Source of the DNA: JAJDXO01 sp965207535 | GTDB lineage: Bacteria > Pseudomonadota > Alphaproteobacteria > Rhodospirillales > UBA2165 | Length of the DNA: 64,000 bases | Direction: 5' to 3' | NCBI GenBank assembly: GCA_965207535.1 | Contig: CBDBMR010000011.1 | Span: 1-64,000, forward strand | Part shown: piece after piece, positions 44,575-54,176 of the stretch | Numbering within the stretch: position 1 is the first letter of the stretch | Layout of the letters: every line of letters starts with the position of its first letter | Notes under the pieces: generated by a model | Told to the model about the DNA's origin: nothing | The model's database searches: none | Seen by the model: only the letters and a program-made list of their open reading frames with translations | Translations under genes and position numbers: made by a program

Positions 44575-45096
44575 CTAACCGCCGAACCACCTGAGCAGCA
44601 TGGGTTCGGGAAAGACGATGTCCATGCCCTCGATGAACACGAACTGAATGACCAGGAAGAACACCACCGCGCCGCCGAGGGCGAGCACCCAGCTCTCCCG
44701 CCGGTAGAGCACATAGGCGAGAATGAACAGGGGAACGGCGACGAGATGGCCGACCAGCATGATGGCGCCGCCAAGGATGTAGACGGCGGCGAACATGCGG
44801 AAAATTTCGCGGCCCCGCCCTCTCAGCGCCGCGATGCCGATGGAAGCGGCGGCGGTTTCCTCGTCGTCGCCGCTCTCGGCCGGCTTGTCGTCCCACCGGG
44901 CCGGGTTGCGCAGATTGCCGGCCGTGTAGACCAGCGCGACGAGGACCATGGTCACCGACACGAACCAGGGGAAAATCGTCGCGCGGGGCGGCAGATCGAG
45001 AAGCAGCGAGATGAACAGCACCGAGGTCGCGGCGAACAGGACGACCAAAATCCAGTCGACGGTGCGGGCAACGCGGACGGTCTCGGGATCGGCCAA
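44575..45096 (-). CDS. tctB: tripartite tricarboxylate transporter small subunit TctB
   Basis: 173 aa read from a TTG at 45096, which has GGGGGAG at the right distance; no ATG fits better. Four predicted membrane helices (WILVVLFAATSVLFISLLLD, FPWFVSVTMVLVALVYTAG, IFRMFAAVYILGGAIMLVG, then FILAYVLYRRE and LALGGAVVFFLVIQFVFI) match the four-helix TctB subunit. It lies between tctA (one-to-two base gap) and the arylsulfotransferase gene. The unusual start lowers certainty about the first residues only. Confidence 0.8.
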   Translation of the reverse strand: MADPETVRVARTVDWILVVLFAATSVLFISLLLDLPPRATIFPWFVSVTMVLVALVYTAGNLRNPARWDDKPAESGDDEETAAASIGIAALRGRGREIFRMFAAVYILGGAIMLVGHLVAVPLFILAYVLYRRESWVLALGGAVVFFLVIQFVFIEGMDIVFPEPMLLRWFGG

Positions 45097-45098
45097 TG

Positions 45099-46619
45099 TC
45101 AGCTCCCCCTGATGCGGGGGCCGGGCGCCCCCTTGTTCCGCCAGCGCCGGTAATAGGGCGCCGCCAGCGCCATGCAGATGAAGACGATGAGCACCACCAC
45201 GATGGGCCGGGTATAGAGCCACTCGTAGTTGTAGCGGTCGACGGTCGAGAACAGGTACGGCTCGGCGATGCGGCCCATGATCAGCCCCATGACCAGCGGC
45301 ACGCGCGGCCAGTCGGCATGCTTGAACACGTAGCCCAGCGTGCCTGCGGCGAGGAACACCATGATGTCGCCGAAGGACAGCCGGGCGAACGTGGCGCCGA
45401 CGATCATGGCGGCGAGAATGAAGGGCACCAGGAGGTTGGCGCGGATGAAGCACAGCATCACTAGCCAGCGCTGGAGAATGAGCGCCAGCAGGGCGGCGAC
45501 GATGTTGCCGACGATCACCACCGACACCATGGTGAAGGTAAGGTCGAGCTGGGTGTCCAGCATCTCCGGCCCGGGCCGGAGACCGATGATGACGAACACG
45601 ACGAGCAGCACCGCCATCGCGTTGTTGCCGGGAATGCCGAAGGCGACGGTCGGAATGATGGCGCCCGGCTTGTGGGACGCGGTGCCGGTTTCGGGCGCGA
45701 TGACGCCGCGCACGTTGCCCTTGCCGAAGCTGTCGGGATTCTTGTCCGATGCCACGGCGATGGCGTACGACATCCATTCCGCCACGGCGCCGCCGAGACC
45801 GGGGATGAAGCCGGTGATCACGCCGACGACGCTGCACTTGACCACCAGCCACCAGTTCCGGGCACAGTCGACGAAGCCGGTCCACAGGCCGGAGACCTTG
45901 CGGCCCACCTGCGACGAGGCGATGGTGGTATTCCGGATCGCCAGATCGATGACCTCGGGCACGGCGAACAGGCCCAGGACGATCGGTATGAGCGGCATCC
46001 CCTCCCACAGATAGAGGAACGGGCCGGCGAAGCGGGTGTCGCCGGTGCCGGGCGCCTGGCCGATCATGGAGATCATCAGGCCGAGGCCGCCCATCAGCAG
46101 GCCGCGGGCCGCCGACTTCCCGGACAGCGAACTCGCCATCACCAGCCCGAGCATCACCAGCATGAAGAACTCCGGCGACGAGAAGTTGTTCACCAGCGCG
46201 CGGAGCCCCGGCAGGAAAAGGATGAAGATGGCGGTGGCGACGAAGGTGCCGAGGATGCTGGCGTAATAGGAGGCGCACAGCGCCCGGCCGGCCTCGCCCC
46301 GCTTGGCCATCGGGTATCCGTCGAGCGATGTCGCGAGCGCCGCCGCCGTTCCGGGCACGCCCAGGAGCACGGCGGGGATGGAGTCGGTCTGGGTCGTCAC
46401 CGCGTACACGCCGAGCAGCATCACATAGGCGTTCAGCGGGTCCATCTGCAGCGCGAAGGGGATCAGCAGGATATGGGCGATCAGTCCGCCCAGGCCCGGG
46501 ATCAGCCCGACGATCATGCCGGCGACGATGCCGATCATCATCATCGGGAACACCGGCCAGGTGAAGACCTTGTAGAAGCCGTTTACGAAGGCGCCGGCGA
46601 TAAAGAGTATTTCATCCAT
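45099..46619 (-). CDS. tctA: tripartite tricarboxylate transporter large permease TctA
   Basis: 506 aa with about 11-12 membrane helices. Family signatures: GLIPGLGGLIAHILLIPFAL, LGVYAVTTQTDSIPAVLLGVPGT, LATSLDGYPMAKRGEAGRAL and GFIPGLGGAVAEWMSYAIA. These PGLGG and DGYPMAKRGEA motifs define TctA. It is in an operon with the binding protein upstream and TctB downstream. The likely substrate is an organic acid, not further predictable. The copy at 50009 is a clear paralogue. Confidence 0.93.
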   Translation of the reverse strand: MDEILFIAGAFVNGFYKVFTWPVFPMMMIGIVAGMIVGLIPGLGGLIAHILLIPFALQMDPLNAYVMLLGVYAVTTQTDSIPAVLLGVPGTAAALATSLDGYPMAKRGEAGRALCASYYASILGTFVATAIFILFLPGLRALVNNFSSPEFFMLVMLGLVMASSLSGKSAARGLLMGGLGLMISMIGQAPGTGDTRFAGPFLYLWEGMPLIPIVLGLFAVPEVIDLAIRNTTIASSQVGRKVSGLWTGFVDCARNWWLVVKCSVVGVITGFIPGLGGAVAEWMSYAIAVASDKNPDSFGKGNVRGVIAPETGTASHKPGAIIPTVAFGIPGNNAMAVLLVVFVIIGLRPGPEMLDTQLDLTFTMVSVVIVGNIVAALLALILQRWLVMLCFIRANLLVPFILAAMIVGATFARLSFGDIMVFLAAGTLGYVFKHADWPRVPLVMGLIMGRIAEPYLFSTVDRYNYEWLYTRPIVVVLIVFICMALAAPYYRRWRNKGAPGPRIRGS

Positions 46620-46708
46620 GAACGGCTATGCCCGTCCCGGCGCGCGGCGGCGCACACCGCCTGCCAGTGCGCGCCGCGGCGCCGAGCGCCCGTGGGCGGC
46701 GGTCCGGC

Positions 46709-47761
46709 CTAGAACGCGCCGGGCCGGTTCATGTCGAGATACTTCTTGACGATGGGCTCGCCCACGTCTCCGGGTATCCAGCTCATGGGAACGCCCCAGG
46801 CCTTCTGATGGTCGGCCTTGTACTGGGCGTCGTTGGACGTGGCGACGAACGCCTTCCGCCAAACATCGACGAATTTCGCGTCGGTGCCGGGCGGGGCCCA
46901 CACTTCGCGGGCAACGCCCTGACCGGAGGCGACCGAGGTCATGATCTTCCAGTCGCGGCTGCCGACCGCATCGGGCTTGTGCTTCTTGACGATGGAATGA
47001 CCCGTCGGGACCTTGTCCATGCCGCCGACCGTGACCGGGACGATCTCGCCCGAGCCGTCCATGTAGCCCATCTGATAGACCGCATGGAAATCCGTCTTCT
47101 TGTAGGTGCTGAGATTCTGCACCCAGGTCAGGTGGGCGAAGGGGGTGGTGTTGATTTCGCCGGTCCGCATGGCCTGCAACCGCTGCGCGAAGCGGGGATA
47201 AGCGGAGAACACCTGATAATCGATCCCCATGATCCGGTAGAACGCCTCGTAATAGGGCGTGTCGGCGGCCTGGAGGCCGATCAGGTGCTTCTTGGTGGCG
47301 TTGACGAAGCTCTTCAGGTCCGTGGTGCCCGAGTCTCCCCGGAAACCGACGATGCGGGTGATGGTCTGGGCGCCGATGAACGACATTTTCGAGGTGTCGA
47401 ACTGCACCTTGCGCTTTCCGCGAACCGATTCCGCGGCGCCCGGCGCGTTGAACGAGCCGACATTGGTGCCGTCGGGTTTCAGCGCATTGTAGGTATAGTT
47501 GGCGGCGACCACGGAACCGCCGCCGCCCTTGTTGATGTAGCGGACCTCCGGATTGCCGGGCAGATGCTTGGAAAGGTACGGCCCGATCTGACGGAACCAC
47601 AGATCCGGCGGCGCGCCGGGCGGCGAGAAGACGACGATGGAAACCGTCTTGCCCTTGAACGAAACGCCCTGCGCTTTCGCATCGCCCGGGGCGAATGCGG
47701 CCCCGAGCGCCGCCGAACCGGCAACCAAGGCGGCCAAAGCCAATTTGAACCTGCTCTTCAT
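46709..47761 (-). CDS. tctC: tripartite tricarboxylate transporter binding protein (Bug/TctC)
   Basis: 350 aa from the ATG at 47761, preceded by GGGAGG. A cleavable signal peptide (MKSRFKLALAALVAGSAALG, cleavage near DAKA|QG) directs it to the periplasm. The mature protein has the Bug pattern KTVSIVVFSPPGAPPDLWFR, NKGGGGSVVAANYTYNALKP and, later, RTGEINTTPFAHL. Bug proteins capture organic acids and related compounds and pass them to TctAB. It is the first gene of the minus-strand transporter operon. It is divergent in sequence from the second TctC (48752), so different ligands are likely. Confidence 0.9.
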   Translation of the reverse strand: MKSRFKLALAALVAGSAALGAAFAPGDAKAQGVSFKGKTVSIVVFSPPGAPPDLWFRQIGPYLSKHLPGNPEVRYINKGGGGSVVAANYTYNALKPDGTNVGSFNAPGAAESVRGKRKVQFDTSKMSFIGAQTITRIVGFRGDSGTTDLKSFVNATKKHLIGLQAADTPYYEAFYRIMGIDYQVFSAYPRFAQRLQAMRTGEINTTPFAHLTWVQNLSTYKKTDFHAVYQMGYMDGSGEIVPVTVGGMDKVPTGHSIVKKHKPDAVGSRDWKIMTSVASGQGVAREVWAPPGTDAKFVDVWRKAFVATSNDAQYKADHQKAWGVPMSWIPGDVGEPIVKKYLDMNRPGAF

Positions 47762-47974
47762 GGTGAACCTCCCAATAGCCTGTTGTGCGGTCAGTCGTCG
47801 GCGACGGATGTTTTTTCTCGTTCGCCGGACCGATTGTGTCCGGCCATCGCCGATTGTGAAGGAAATTTCGGGAATGGGCAATTGAGCGTCCAACCCGCAT
47901 TTCTTCTCCCCAAGCCATAAATTTTTTTTATATGGCAGGATGAAAGCGGAATCGGCACCCGCCGGAACCCGGCC

Positions 47975-48520
47975 TCAGACGATCAACACCTGCTCCGCGC
48001 CGTCCGGGGGAGAAACCTGGACGCTGTTGGTGGTCATGCAGACCATGGAGAAGAATCCCGCCGTGACGATGATGTTGACCAGGTGTTCCTCACCGAACCG
48101 CCGCTCGGCGGCATGGTAGGTCTCGTCCGAAATGCCCTTGTTTTCCAGCAGCTCGGTCACCACTTCGTAGACCGCCTTTTCGTCATCGTCGCCGAATTCG
48201 GGCGGGCGGCGCTCATTGATCGCGTCGACGATGGACTGATCGAGGCCCTCGCTGACGGCATTCCGGGCATTCGCCGCCCACGCGTAGCGTCCTCCCCAGA
48301 ACCGGATGGCGAGAATGGCGGCAAGCTGCCGGAGCTTCGGCGGCAGGCCGTTGGAGCGCAGGTAGTCCCCCATCTCCTGGTTGAGCCTCATGAAGCGCGG
48401 AATGCGGATATAGGCCCCGTAGGGGCCGCCGATCCGACCGCCGCGGTCGACGATTTCGTCGTAGACGGCACCCTGCTCCTGGTTCATTTCCTCGCGTTTC
48501 AACTGCGGCATCCGGGTCAT
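47975..48520 (-). CDS. carboxymuconolactone-decarboxylase/AhpD-like protein
   Basis: 181 aa. The pattern GPYGAYIRIPRFMRLNQEMG, then LAAILAIRFWGGRYAWAANA, and the C-terminal LVNIIVTAGFFSMVCMTTN belong to the CMD/AhpD superfamily. The CxxC of AhpD peroxidases is absent (AWAANARNA at that place), so a thiol peroxidase role is unlikely. Similar Cys-less members occur in catabolic clusters. It is divergent from the second TctC, and the shared 231-base region carries an operator candidate. Confidence 0.8.
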   Translation of the reverse strand: MTRMPQLKREEMNQEQGAVYDEIVDRGGRIGGPYGAYIRIPRFMRLNQEMGDYLRSNGLPPKLRQLAAILAIRFWGGRYAWAANARNAVSEGLDQSIVDAINERRPPEFGDDDEKAVYEVVTELLENKGISDETYHAAERRFGEEHLVNIIVTAGFFSMVCMTTNSVQVSPPDGAEQVLIV

Positions 48521-48572
48521 GTCCGTCCTCCTGGCGTTTCGGAAGCCGGTCCAACCCCGATACGCGATTGAT

Positions 48573-48591
48573 TACCCATAAGCGCTGGGTA
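48573..48591. promoter_or_regulatory. inverted repeat in a divergent promoter region
   Basis: TACCCA (48573-48578) and TGGGTA (48586-48591) form a 6-bp inverted repeat with a seven-base spacer, between the AhpD-like gene and the second TctC. It is a candidate operator for a regulator not encoded in the window. Confidence 0.35.
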
Positions 48592-48751
48592 TGGCAAAAG
48601 ACGGCATTAGCATTTGAATATTTTCCTGTCCATCCCTAGCATTGGAACCGGACGACCTTGCCGATGCTTGGTGAAACAACTAGAGGCCGAACGACAAGAA
48701 CACGGCCCGGCTTCATCGTAATTCAGCGTTTCTATTGGGGAGACAATTCAG

Positions 48752-49882
48752 ATGGCACGTTTTTTCGACAATTTAACTTCCAAGGGGTTCGCCGCGCCGC
48801 TGGCGGCCTCGGTTTTGATGGCGGGGGTTGCCGCCGGTTCCCTGTCCGTGACGGGGACGGCGCAGGCCGCCGGACCCGATTTCACGGGCAAGAAAATCAC
48901 CTTCCTGACGCCTCATCGCGGGGCCGACTCGATCCTCTCGTTGAAGACGTGGATGAAATACGCATCCAAAAACCTGAAGGGCGGTCCGGAAATCACCGTG
49001 CAGTCCAAGTTCGGCGGCGGCGGCGTGACCGCGGCCAACTTCTTCCAGGCCACGGCCAAGCCCGACGGCCTGACGGCTTCGATGCTCAATCTGCCGGCCT
49101 TTATTGCGTACTCGGTCGGCCGCAAGGGCGTGAAATACGACATTTCCACGATGAAGGTCATCGCGGGCGAATCGGCGGTGTACGTTCATATCGCCGGCAA
49201 ATCGGCCAAGGCGCAGGACGCATCCGGCGTCAATGCCTCGGCCGGCGAGCAGAGTTTCGGCACCCGGTCCCGCAACTTCAACGTCATGACCGCCCAGATT
49301 CTCTGGCGCGCCGCCGGCAGCCCGGTGCGTGTCGTCACCGGATTCCGGGGCAATGACACGGTCATCCAGGCGCTGGCCAGCGGGGAACTGAATCTCGGCT
49401 ACATCTTCATGCAGGCCTGGATGCGGAACCTGAAGAACTATGCCGACCTCAACATCAAGCCGCTCTATCAGATGGGAACTCTCGACGCCGCCGGAAACAT
49501 CATCCGCGACCCGCTGATCAAGGATGTGCCGACGGCGGACGAACTGTATCTCAAGCTGAAGCCGAATGCGAAGGGCACCAAGGAATACACCGCACTCCGG
49601 ACGGCGATGAGCATGTATCAGATCGCCAAGGGGTTCTTCCTGCCCGCGGGCACGGATGCCTCCATCGTCAACGCATGGCGCACGGCGGTCGACAAGGCGG
49701 CCAATGACCCGGCGTTCATCGCCGAACACAAGAAATTGTTCGGCTTCCCCCTGGCCTACGTCCCCGCGGCCCAGGCCAGCAAGAATCTGAAGGATGGCCT
49801 TGTCACCCTCAAGGACCCGTACTTCCAGCCGGGCGGAGAGGGTCACCAGCTCATCATCGGAAGCCGGAAGAAAAAGAAGTAG
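48752..49882 (+). CDS. tctC: tripartite tricarboxylate transporter binding protein, second copy
   Basis: 376 aa with a signal peptide (cleavage near TAQA|AG at about residue 40). The mature part has GKKITFLTPHRGADSILSLK, FGGGGVTAANFFQATAKPDG and ASGELNLGYIFMQAWMRNLK, typical of the Bug family though with a long insertion. The C-terminus ends in a lysine cluster (GSRKKKK). A stem-loop follows before the permease genes, which would allow more binding protein than permease, a usual need for such systems. Confidence 0.87.
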   Translation: MARFFDNLTSKGFAAPLAASVLMAGVAAGSLSVTGTAQAAGPDFTGKKITFLTPHRGADSILSLKTWMKYASKNLKGGPEITVQSKFGGGGVTAANFFQATAKPDGLTASMLNLPAFIAYSVGRKGVKYDISTMKVIAGESAVYVHIAGKSAKAQDASGVNASAGEQSFGTRSRNFNVMTAQILWRAAGSPVRVVTGFRGNDTVIQALASGELNLGYIFMQAWMRNLKNYADLNIKPLYQMGTLDAAGNIIRDPLIKDVPTADELYLKLKPNAKGTKEYTALRTAMSMYQIAKGFFLPAGTDASIVNAWRTAVDKAANDPAFIAEHKKLFGFPLAYVPAAQASKNLKDGLVTLKDPYFQPGGEGHQLIIGSRKKKK

Positions 49883-49902
49883 CTGGATTTCATAGGTAGC
49901 GG

Positions 49903-49940
49903 GAGGGGCCCGGCAGTTGTATCGCCCGGCCCCTCTTCCG
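49903..49940 (+). terminator. stem-loop between tctC and tctA (partial terminator)
   Basis: GAGGGGCC (49903-49910) pairs with GGCCCCTC (49928-49935) across a 17-base loop, followed by TTCCGTCTT, a poor U-tract. It is probably an attenuating terminator that lets part of the transcripts continue into tctA. Confidence 0.5.
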
Positions 49941-50008
49941 TCTTGCCGGCACCTAAGAATCGGCCCTGATTCCGACGCGCGGGCGAACCCGACGAGGCGG
50001 TAGGAGGC

Positions 50009-51562
50009 ATGGAAGAAGCCCTAATCATTTTGAACGCGGCCGTCTCCGGCATGTTCCATGTCTTCTCCTGGCCGGTCTTCCCGATGATGATGATCGGCAT
50101 CTGCGTCGGCATGTTCCTGGGCCTCGTGCCGGGCCTGGGCGGGCTGATCGGCTTTGCCCTCTTGATCCCCTTCGCCCTCGTCATGGAGCCGATTACCGGC
50201 GTAGCGTTCCTCCTGGGCATGAGCGCGGTGGTGACCCAGACCGATACGATCCCGGCGGTCATTCTGGGCGTGCCCGGCACGTCCGCCGCCATGGCGACGT
50301 CCCTCGACGGCTATCCCATGGCCAAGCGCGGCGAAGCGGGCCGGGCGCTCTGCGCGTCCTATTACGCCAGTATCTTCGGCACCATCGTCGCCGCCGGGCT
50401 GTTCATCCTGCTGCTTCCCATCCTGCGGGCGGTGATATTCGCCTTCGGCCAGCCGGAATTCTTCATGCTCATCCTGCTGGGCCTGATGCTCGCCGGTTCG
50501 CTGGCGGGGAATTCCCTGGCCCGCGGCCTGATCATGGCGGGCTTCGGCCTGCTGCTGGCCATGATCACCCTGGAAACCTCCATCGGCGCGCCCCGCTACG
50601 CCGGCGACATCATCTATCTGTGGGAAGGCATTCCGCTGATACCGGTGGTCCTCGGCTTGTTCGCCATTCCCGAGGTGCTGGATCTGGCCCGCCGGGGAAC
50701 GACCATCTCGGCGACCACGGTCGATACCCGGGTCTCCGGTCTCTGGGAGGGGCTGGTCGACAATTTGAAGAACTGGTGGCTGATCATCAGGGCGTCCACG
50801 CTGGGGGCGCTCGCCGGCTTCATCCCCGGGCTCGGCGGACAGGTCGCCGAATGGCTGGCCTACGGCACCGCCGTCGCCTCGGACAAGGACCCCGGCTCCT
50901 ACGGCAAGGGCAACGTTCGCGGCGTCATCGCGCCCGAGGCCGGAACCGCCGCCCAAAAGCCGGGCGCGCTCGTCCCGACGGTGGTCTTCGGCATTCCCGG
51001 AAATGCCGGCATGGCGCTCACCCTGTCGGTATTCCTGATATTCGGCCTGACCCCCGGGCCCGACATGATCACCACCAAGCTCGACGTCACCTTCGGCATG
51101 ATCTGGGTGATCGTCGTCGCCAACATCATTGCCGCAATCCTCGCGCTGGTGCTGCAGCGCTGGCTGATCCTGATCTGCTATCTGCGGGCCACCATTCTGG
51201 TTCCCATCGTGCTCGGCACCATGCTGACCGGCGCGACCATGGCCAACCAGTCGTTCGGCGACGTCGCCCTCTTCCTGTGCTTCGGCTTCCTGGGCTACCT
51301 CTTCAAGCATACGGATTGGCCCCGGGTTCCCCTGATCATGGGCCTGATCATGGGCGGGCTGGCCGAGAAATACCTGTTCCTGTCCTTCGACCTCCACGGC
51401 GCCAGCTGGCTGTGGAATCGTCCCCTGGTGTGGGTGATCGCGCTGGTCATATTCCTCAGCGTGTTTTTCCCGCCCATGCTCCGCCACTATCGCGCCAAGC
51501 GGCAGGGGAAGGCGGGCCCGCCCAAGGTATCGGGGGTCAAAGTATCGGGGTATGACGAATGA
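50009..51562 (+). CDS. tctA: tripartite tricarboxylate transporter large permease TctA, second copy
   Basis: 517 aa, close paralogue of the copy at 45099: GLVPGLGGLIGFALLIPFAL, VVTQTDTIPAVILGVPGTSA, LDGYPMAKRGEAGRAL and GFIPGLGGQVAEWLAYGTA are all kept. About 11-12 membrane helices. Its stop overlaps the tctB start by four bases. Operon: tctC-tctA-tctB, then polysaccharide-deacetylase-like and iron-sulfur genes. Confidence 0.93.
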   Translation: MEEALIILNAAVSGMFHVFSWPVFPMMMIGICVGMFLGLVPGLGGLIGFALLIPFALVMEPITGVAFLLGMSAVVTQTDTIPAVILGVPGTSAAMATSLDGYPMAKRGEAGRALCASYYASIFGTIVAAGLFILLLPILRAVIFAFGQPEFFMLILLGLMLAGSLAGNSLARGLIMAGFGLLLAMITLETSIGAPRYAGDIIYLWEGIPLIPVVLGLFAIPEVLDLARRGTTISATTVDTRVSGLWEGLVDNLKNWWLIIRASTLGALAGFIPGLGGQVAEWLAYGTAVASDKDPGSYGKGNVRGVIAPEAGTAAQKPGALVPTVVFGIPGNAGMALTLSVFLIFGLTPGPDMITTKLDVTFGMIWVIVVANIIAAILALVLQRWLILICYLRATILVPIVLGTMLTGATMANQSFGDVALFLCFGFLGYLFKHTDWPRVPLIMGLIMGGLAEKYLFLSFDLHGASWLWNRPLVWVIALVIFLSVFFPPMLRHYRAKRQGKAGPPKVSGVKVSGYDE

Positions 51563-52038
51563 GCGGCGCCCGCATCGTCGATATCGCGCTGACGGTCTTC
51601 TTCCTGGCGGTGGGCGTATTCGCCATCGCCGACGTCCGGGAATTCCCGTTTCAGGACCAGCTGTTTCCGTTCTCGGCCGCCGGGCTGATCCTGATCTGCG
51701 TCCTGATCTACGGCGCGCGCCAGTTCTTCACCGGCCCGCTCGATATCGAGCAGGAAACCGGCGCCAACGCCACCAAGCCGCCCTTTACGCGGGAGCAGAT
51801 TCATACGGTCATACCGCTGGCGGCCGCCATCCTGGTTCTCGTCGGCGGGGTGTTCGTCTTCGGCCATCTCATCGCGGTGCCGGCCTTCGCCTTCGGCTAC
51901 ATCCTGCTCAGGGGCGAGAAGTTGTGGATCGCCGTATTCGGCGCGTGTCTCCTGTTTGCGTTTATTTGGGGACTGCTGATCAACGTGATGGAGGTCCTCA
52001 TGCCCAGGCCCCTGATCATGGATTGGCTGGGTCTCTGA
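51559..52038 (+). CDS. tctB: tripartite tricarboxylate transporter small subunit TctB, second copy
   Basis: 159 aa with four membrane helices (IVDIALTVFFLAVGVFAIA, FSAAGLILICVLIYGARQFF, VIPLAAAILVLVGGVFVFG, FGACLLFAFIWGLLINVMEV). The ATGA overlap with tctA makes coupled translation likely. Same fold as the copy at 44575 but low identity. Confidence 0.87.
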   Translation: MSGARIVDIALTVFFLAVGVFAIADVREFPFQDQLFPFSAAGLILICVLIYGARQFFTGPLDIEQETGANATKPPFTREQIHTVIPLAAAILVLVGGVFVFGHLIAVPAFAFGYILLRGEKLWIAVFGACLLFAFIWGLLINVMEVLMPRPLIMDWLGL

Positions 52039-52071
52039 GCGGAACCGGCCCCGACCAGTGAGGAACATCGA

Positions 52072-52923
52072 ATGACCGCCAAGCTTCCCAAAGGATGGCC
52101 CGAAGACCGCCCCATGGCCGTCTGCATCAATATCCCGCTGGAATGGTGGCCCGAGGGCGTCGCGCCCGGTGTTTCGCCCTTCGGCAATCCGCTCCGCAAG
52201 GACGTCGTCGATACGGCGGCCCGGCAGTGGGCGGAATACGGGCTGAACGTCGGCATCCATCGGCTGGCGGACATCGCCGAATCCTTCGGCTTCAAGTTCT
52301 CCTGTCATGCCAGCGGCATCCTGTTCGAGGAACGCCCCGAACTGATGCGGCGGGTGCACGAGGGCGGCCACGAAATCATGGCCCACTGCTGGACCCAGCA
52401 CCGGCTGCTTTGCTACATGGACCGGGAGGAAGAGGACCGGGAGATGAAACGCTGCGCAGACGCGCAGGAGAAACTCCTGGGCGAGCGGCCCCTCGGCTTC
52501 GCGGTGCCGCGCGGCATGCTGTCGGCCGACACCGAGGAGCTGATGGCGGCCAACGGCTATCAGTTCTATGCCGACGACATGAGCGGCGACATGCCCAAGA
52601 TCAAGCAGACCGGCTCCGGTCCTGTGGTCTGCATACCCTATGACATGGAGGTCAACGACCTCGCCTTTCACCTCCGCCACGGCAACCGGCTGATGCTGTT
52701 GCCCGAAATCGTCGGCGATATCATGGACGGCTACCCGAAGATCGGCTCGCCGCCGACGGTCCTGGATTTGGGTTTCCACGCCCACGTGTCGGGAAGGATC
52801 GCCGGCTCGATCCAGTTCCTGAAGGTGATGGAAATTCTCGCCCGCACGCCGTTCGCATGGGTCACCACGCGGACGGAAATCGCCAGGCTGATGCTGGCGG
52901 AGCACGCGGAACGGCAAGGCTGA
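52072..52923 (+). CDS. polysaccharide-deacetylase-like hydrolase
   Basis: 283 aa. NodB/PuuE-type barrel signatures: AVCINIPLEWW, FKFSCHASGILFEERPELM, GHEIMAHCWTQHRL (H-x-x-x-H-like metal site), PRGMLSADTEELMAANGYQF and DDMSGDMP. In catabolic clusters this group includes allantoinase-like and formamide-type hydrolases, not true chitin deacetylases. No signal peptide, so cytoplasmic. It is 33 bases after tctB and probably processes the imported compound. Substrate unknown. Confidence 0.8.
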   Translation: MTAKLPKGWPEDRPMAVCINIPLEWWPEGVAPGVSPFGNPLRKDVVDTAARQWAEYGLNVGIHRLADIAESFGFKFSCHASGILFEERPELMRRVHEGGHEIMAHCWTQHRLLCYMDREEEDREMKRCADAQEKLLGERPLGFAVPRGMLSADTEELMAANGYQFYADDMSGDMPKIKQTGSGPVVCIPYDMEVNDLAFHLRHGNRLMLLPEIVGDIMDGYPKIGSPPTVLDLGFHAHVSGRIAGSIQFLKVMEILARTPFAWVTTRTEIARLMLAEHAERQG

Positions 52924-52940
52924 CGGCGGCCGGAAGCGCC

Positions 52941-53918
52941 ATGTCCGTCGTCGGCACCACAAAACGCCGGAACCACGGTTTCAAGGACCCGCTCCTCGTC
53001 CAGGTGATGGAAAGGATGGGGGTCGATACCATCGCCTTCTATGAGAACCGGGGCGAGGAGACCAGGAAGCTGCGGCGGCGCTGGAAGGAACTGGCGGAAT
53101 GCCGCGACGGGCCGGTTGCCGGCCGGCGGCGCCCGGTCCCCGATGCCCGGGCCATGTCGAGGGAAATCGAGGCGCTCTGCCTCCGGCTTGGCGCCGACGC
53201 GGCGGGGGCGGCCCGGCTGCGCCCGTTCATGGCCGATGAAGGGGCGGAGCTGCCCCATGAGAACGTGATCTCGTTCCTCGTCGCCGAGGATTACGGCGTC
53301 ACCCGGCGGGGCCCCTACGCCATCGAGGTCGAGGCCCTCTCCGTCTACACAAGGTGCTGCGAGATCGCCGATGAGCTGGCGCGCGCCATCCGCGGCATGG
53401 GCTGGCCGGCGCTCGCCCATCACAACGGCGGCGGCGAGGTTCAGGCGATCCCCGCCATGTACTGGTCGGGCCTCGGCGAGCTGGGCAAGCACGGCAGCCT
53501 CATTCATCCGGAATTCGGCGCGAGCCACCGGCCGGGATTCGTAACCACCGATCTGCCGCTGGCGGAAAACGGGCCGCTGATCTTCGGGGTTCAGGACCGC
53601 TGCCTGAACTGCGACATCTGCTCGCTCAATTGCCCGGGCGAGGCGATACCGGACGACGCCGTCGTGACCGAGGGCGTCCGGCGCTGGATCACGGATGTGG
53701 AACGCTGCTACCCCTACTCCCGGTTGCGGACCGAATACTGCCACATCTGCGTCGACGTCTGCCCCTACGTCCATCTGGAGAACCGGGATTCGTCCCTCAA
53801 GACGCTCTACAAGGAATATATGGGCAACCGGAAGACCGCCGGCTACCGCACGCCCGCCTGGTTTCCGGACGGCGCGCCGCTGCCGCCCGGGCTCGATGAG
53901 GAAAGTCCGGACCGGTGA
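52941..53918 (+). CDS. QueG/reductive-dehalogenase-like 4Fe-4S protein
   Basis: 325 aa from the ATG at 52941, 17 bases after the preceding stop. Two ferredoxin clusters are visible: CLNCDICSLNCPG (CxxCxxCxxxCP) and the variant CHICVDVCP (CxxCxxxCP). Upstream MGWPALAHHNGGGEVQAIPA and SGLGELGKHGSLIHPEFGA match the cobalamin-binding reductase domain shared by epoxyqueuosine reductase and reductive dehalogenases. It is shorter at the C-terminus than QueG (no HEAT-repeat domain) and has no Tat signal, so it is a cytoplasmic relative in a catabolic operon. A corrinoid-dependent reduction is plausible; the substrate is unknown. Confidence 0.78.
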   Translation: MSVVGTTKRRNHGFKDPLLVQVMERMGVDTIAFYENRGEETRKLRRRWKELAECRDGPVAGRRRPVPDARAMSREIEALCLRLGADAAGAARLRPFMADEGAELPHENVISFLVAEDYGVTRRGPYAIEVEALSVYTRCCEIADELARAIRGMGWPALAHHNGGGEVQAIPAMYWSGLGELGKHGSLIHPEFGASHRPGFVTTDLPLAENGPLIFGVQDRCLNCDICSLNCPGEAIPDDAVVTEGVRRWITDVERCYPYSRLRTEYCHICVDVCPYVHLENRDSSLKTLYKEYMGNRKTAGYRTPAWFPDGAPLPPGLDEESPDR

Positions 53919-53939
53919 GTGTCTCCGGCATCGGCGAAC

Positions 53940-54150
53940 AAACACAAATTCCCCCTCACCCAGCTTCGGCTATGGCTCGCAGTGCGCAGTCGCTGCGCTT
54001 TGTGCGCTCGCTCGCCAAGTCGGTCAATCCCCGGCGGGGAATGACCTTATCTTCACATCCCTCTCCCTCCAGGGGAGAGGGAGCACCACTCATTCCCTCT
54101 CCCCCTCGAAGGGGGAGAGGGTTAGGGTGAGGGGGTCATAAGAAATGAGT
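53940..54150. repeat. dispersed ctctccc-type intergenic repeats
   Basis: Several copies of a palindromic unit with ccctctccc...ggggagaggg and gaagggggagagggttagggtgaggggg. Similar units occur at about 55,164-55,240 and 58,425-58,550. No gene is in this stretch. Confidence 0.7.
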
Positions 54151-54176
54151 GTGAGGGGTTGCGTAAGGAGAATTTC

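Noticed and set aside
42862..45153. 763-codon plus-strand frame over the repeats and the arylsulfotransferase gene
   Set aside because: Runs through palindromic repeats and is antisense to two genes with clear families.
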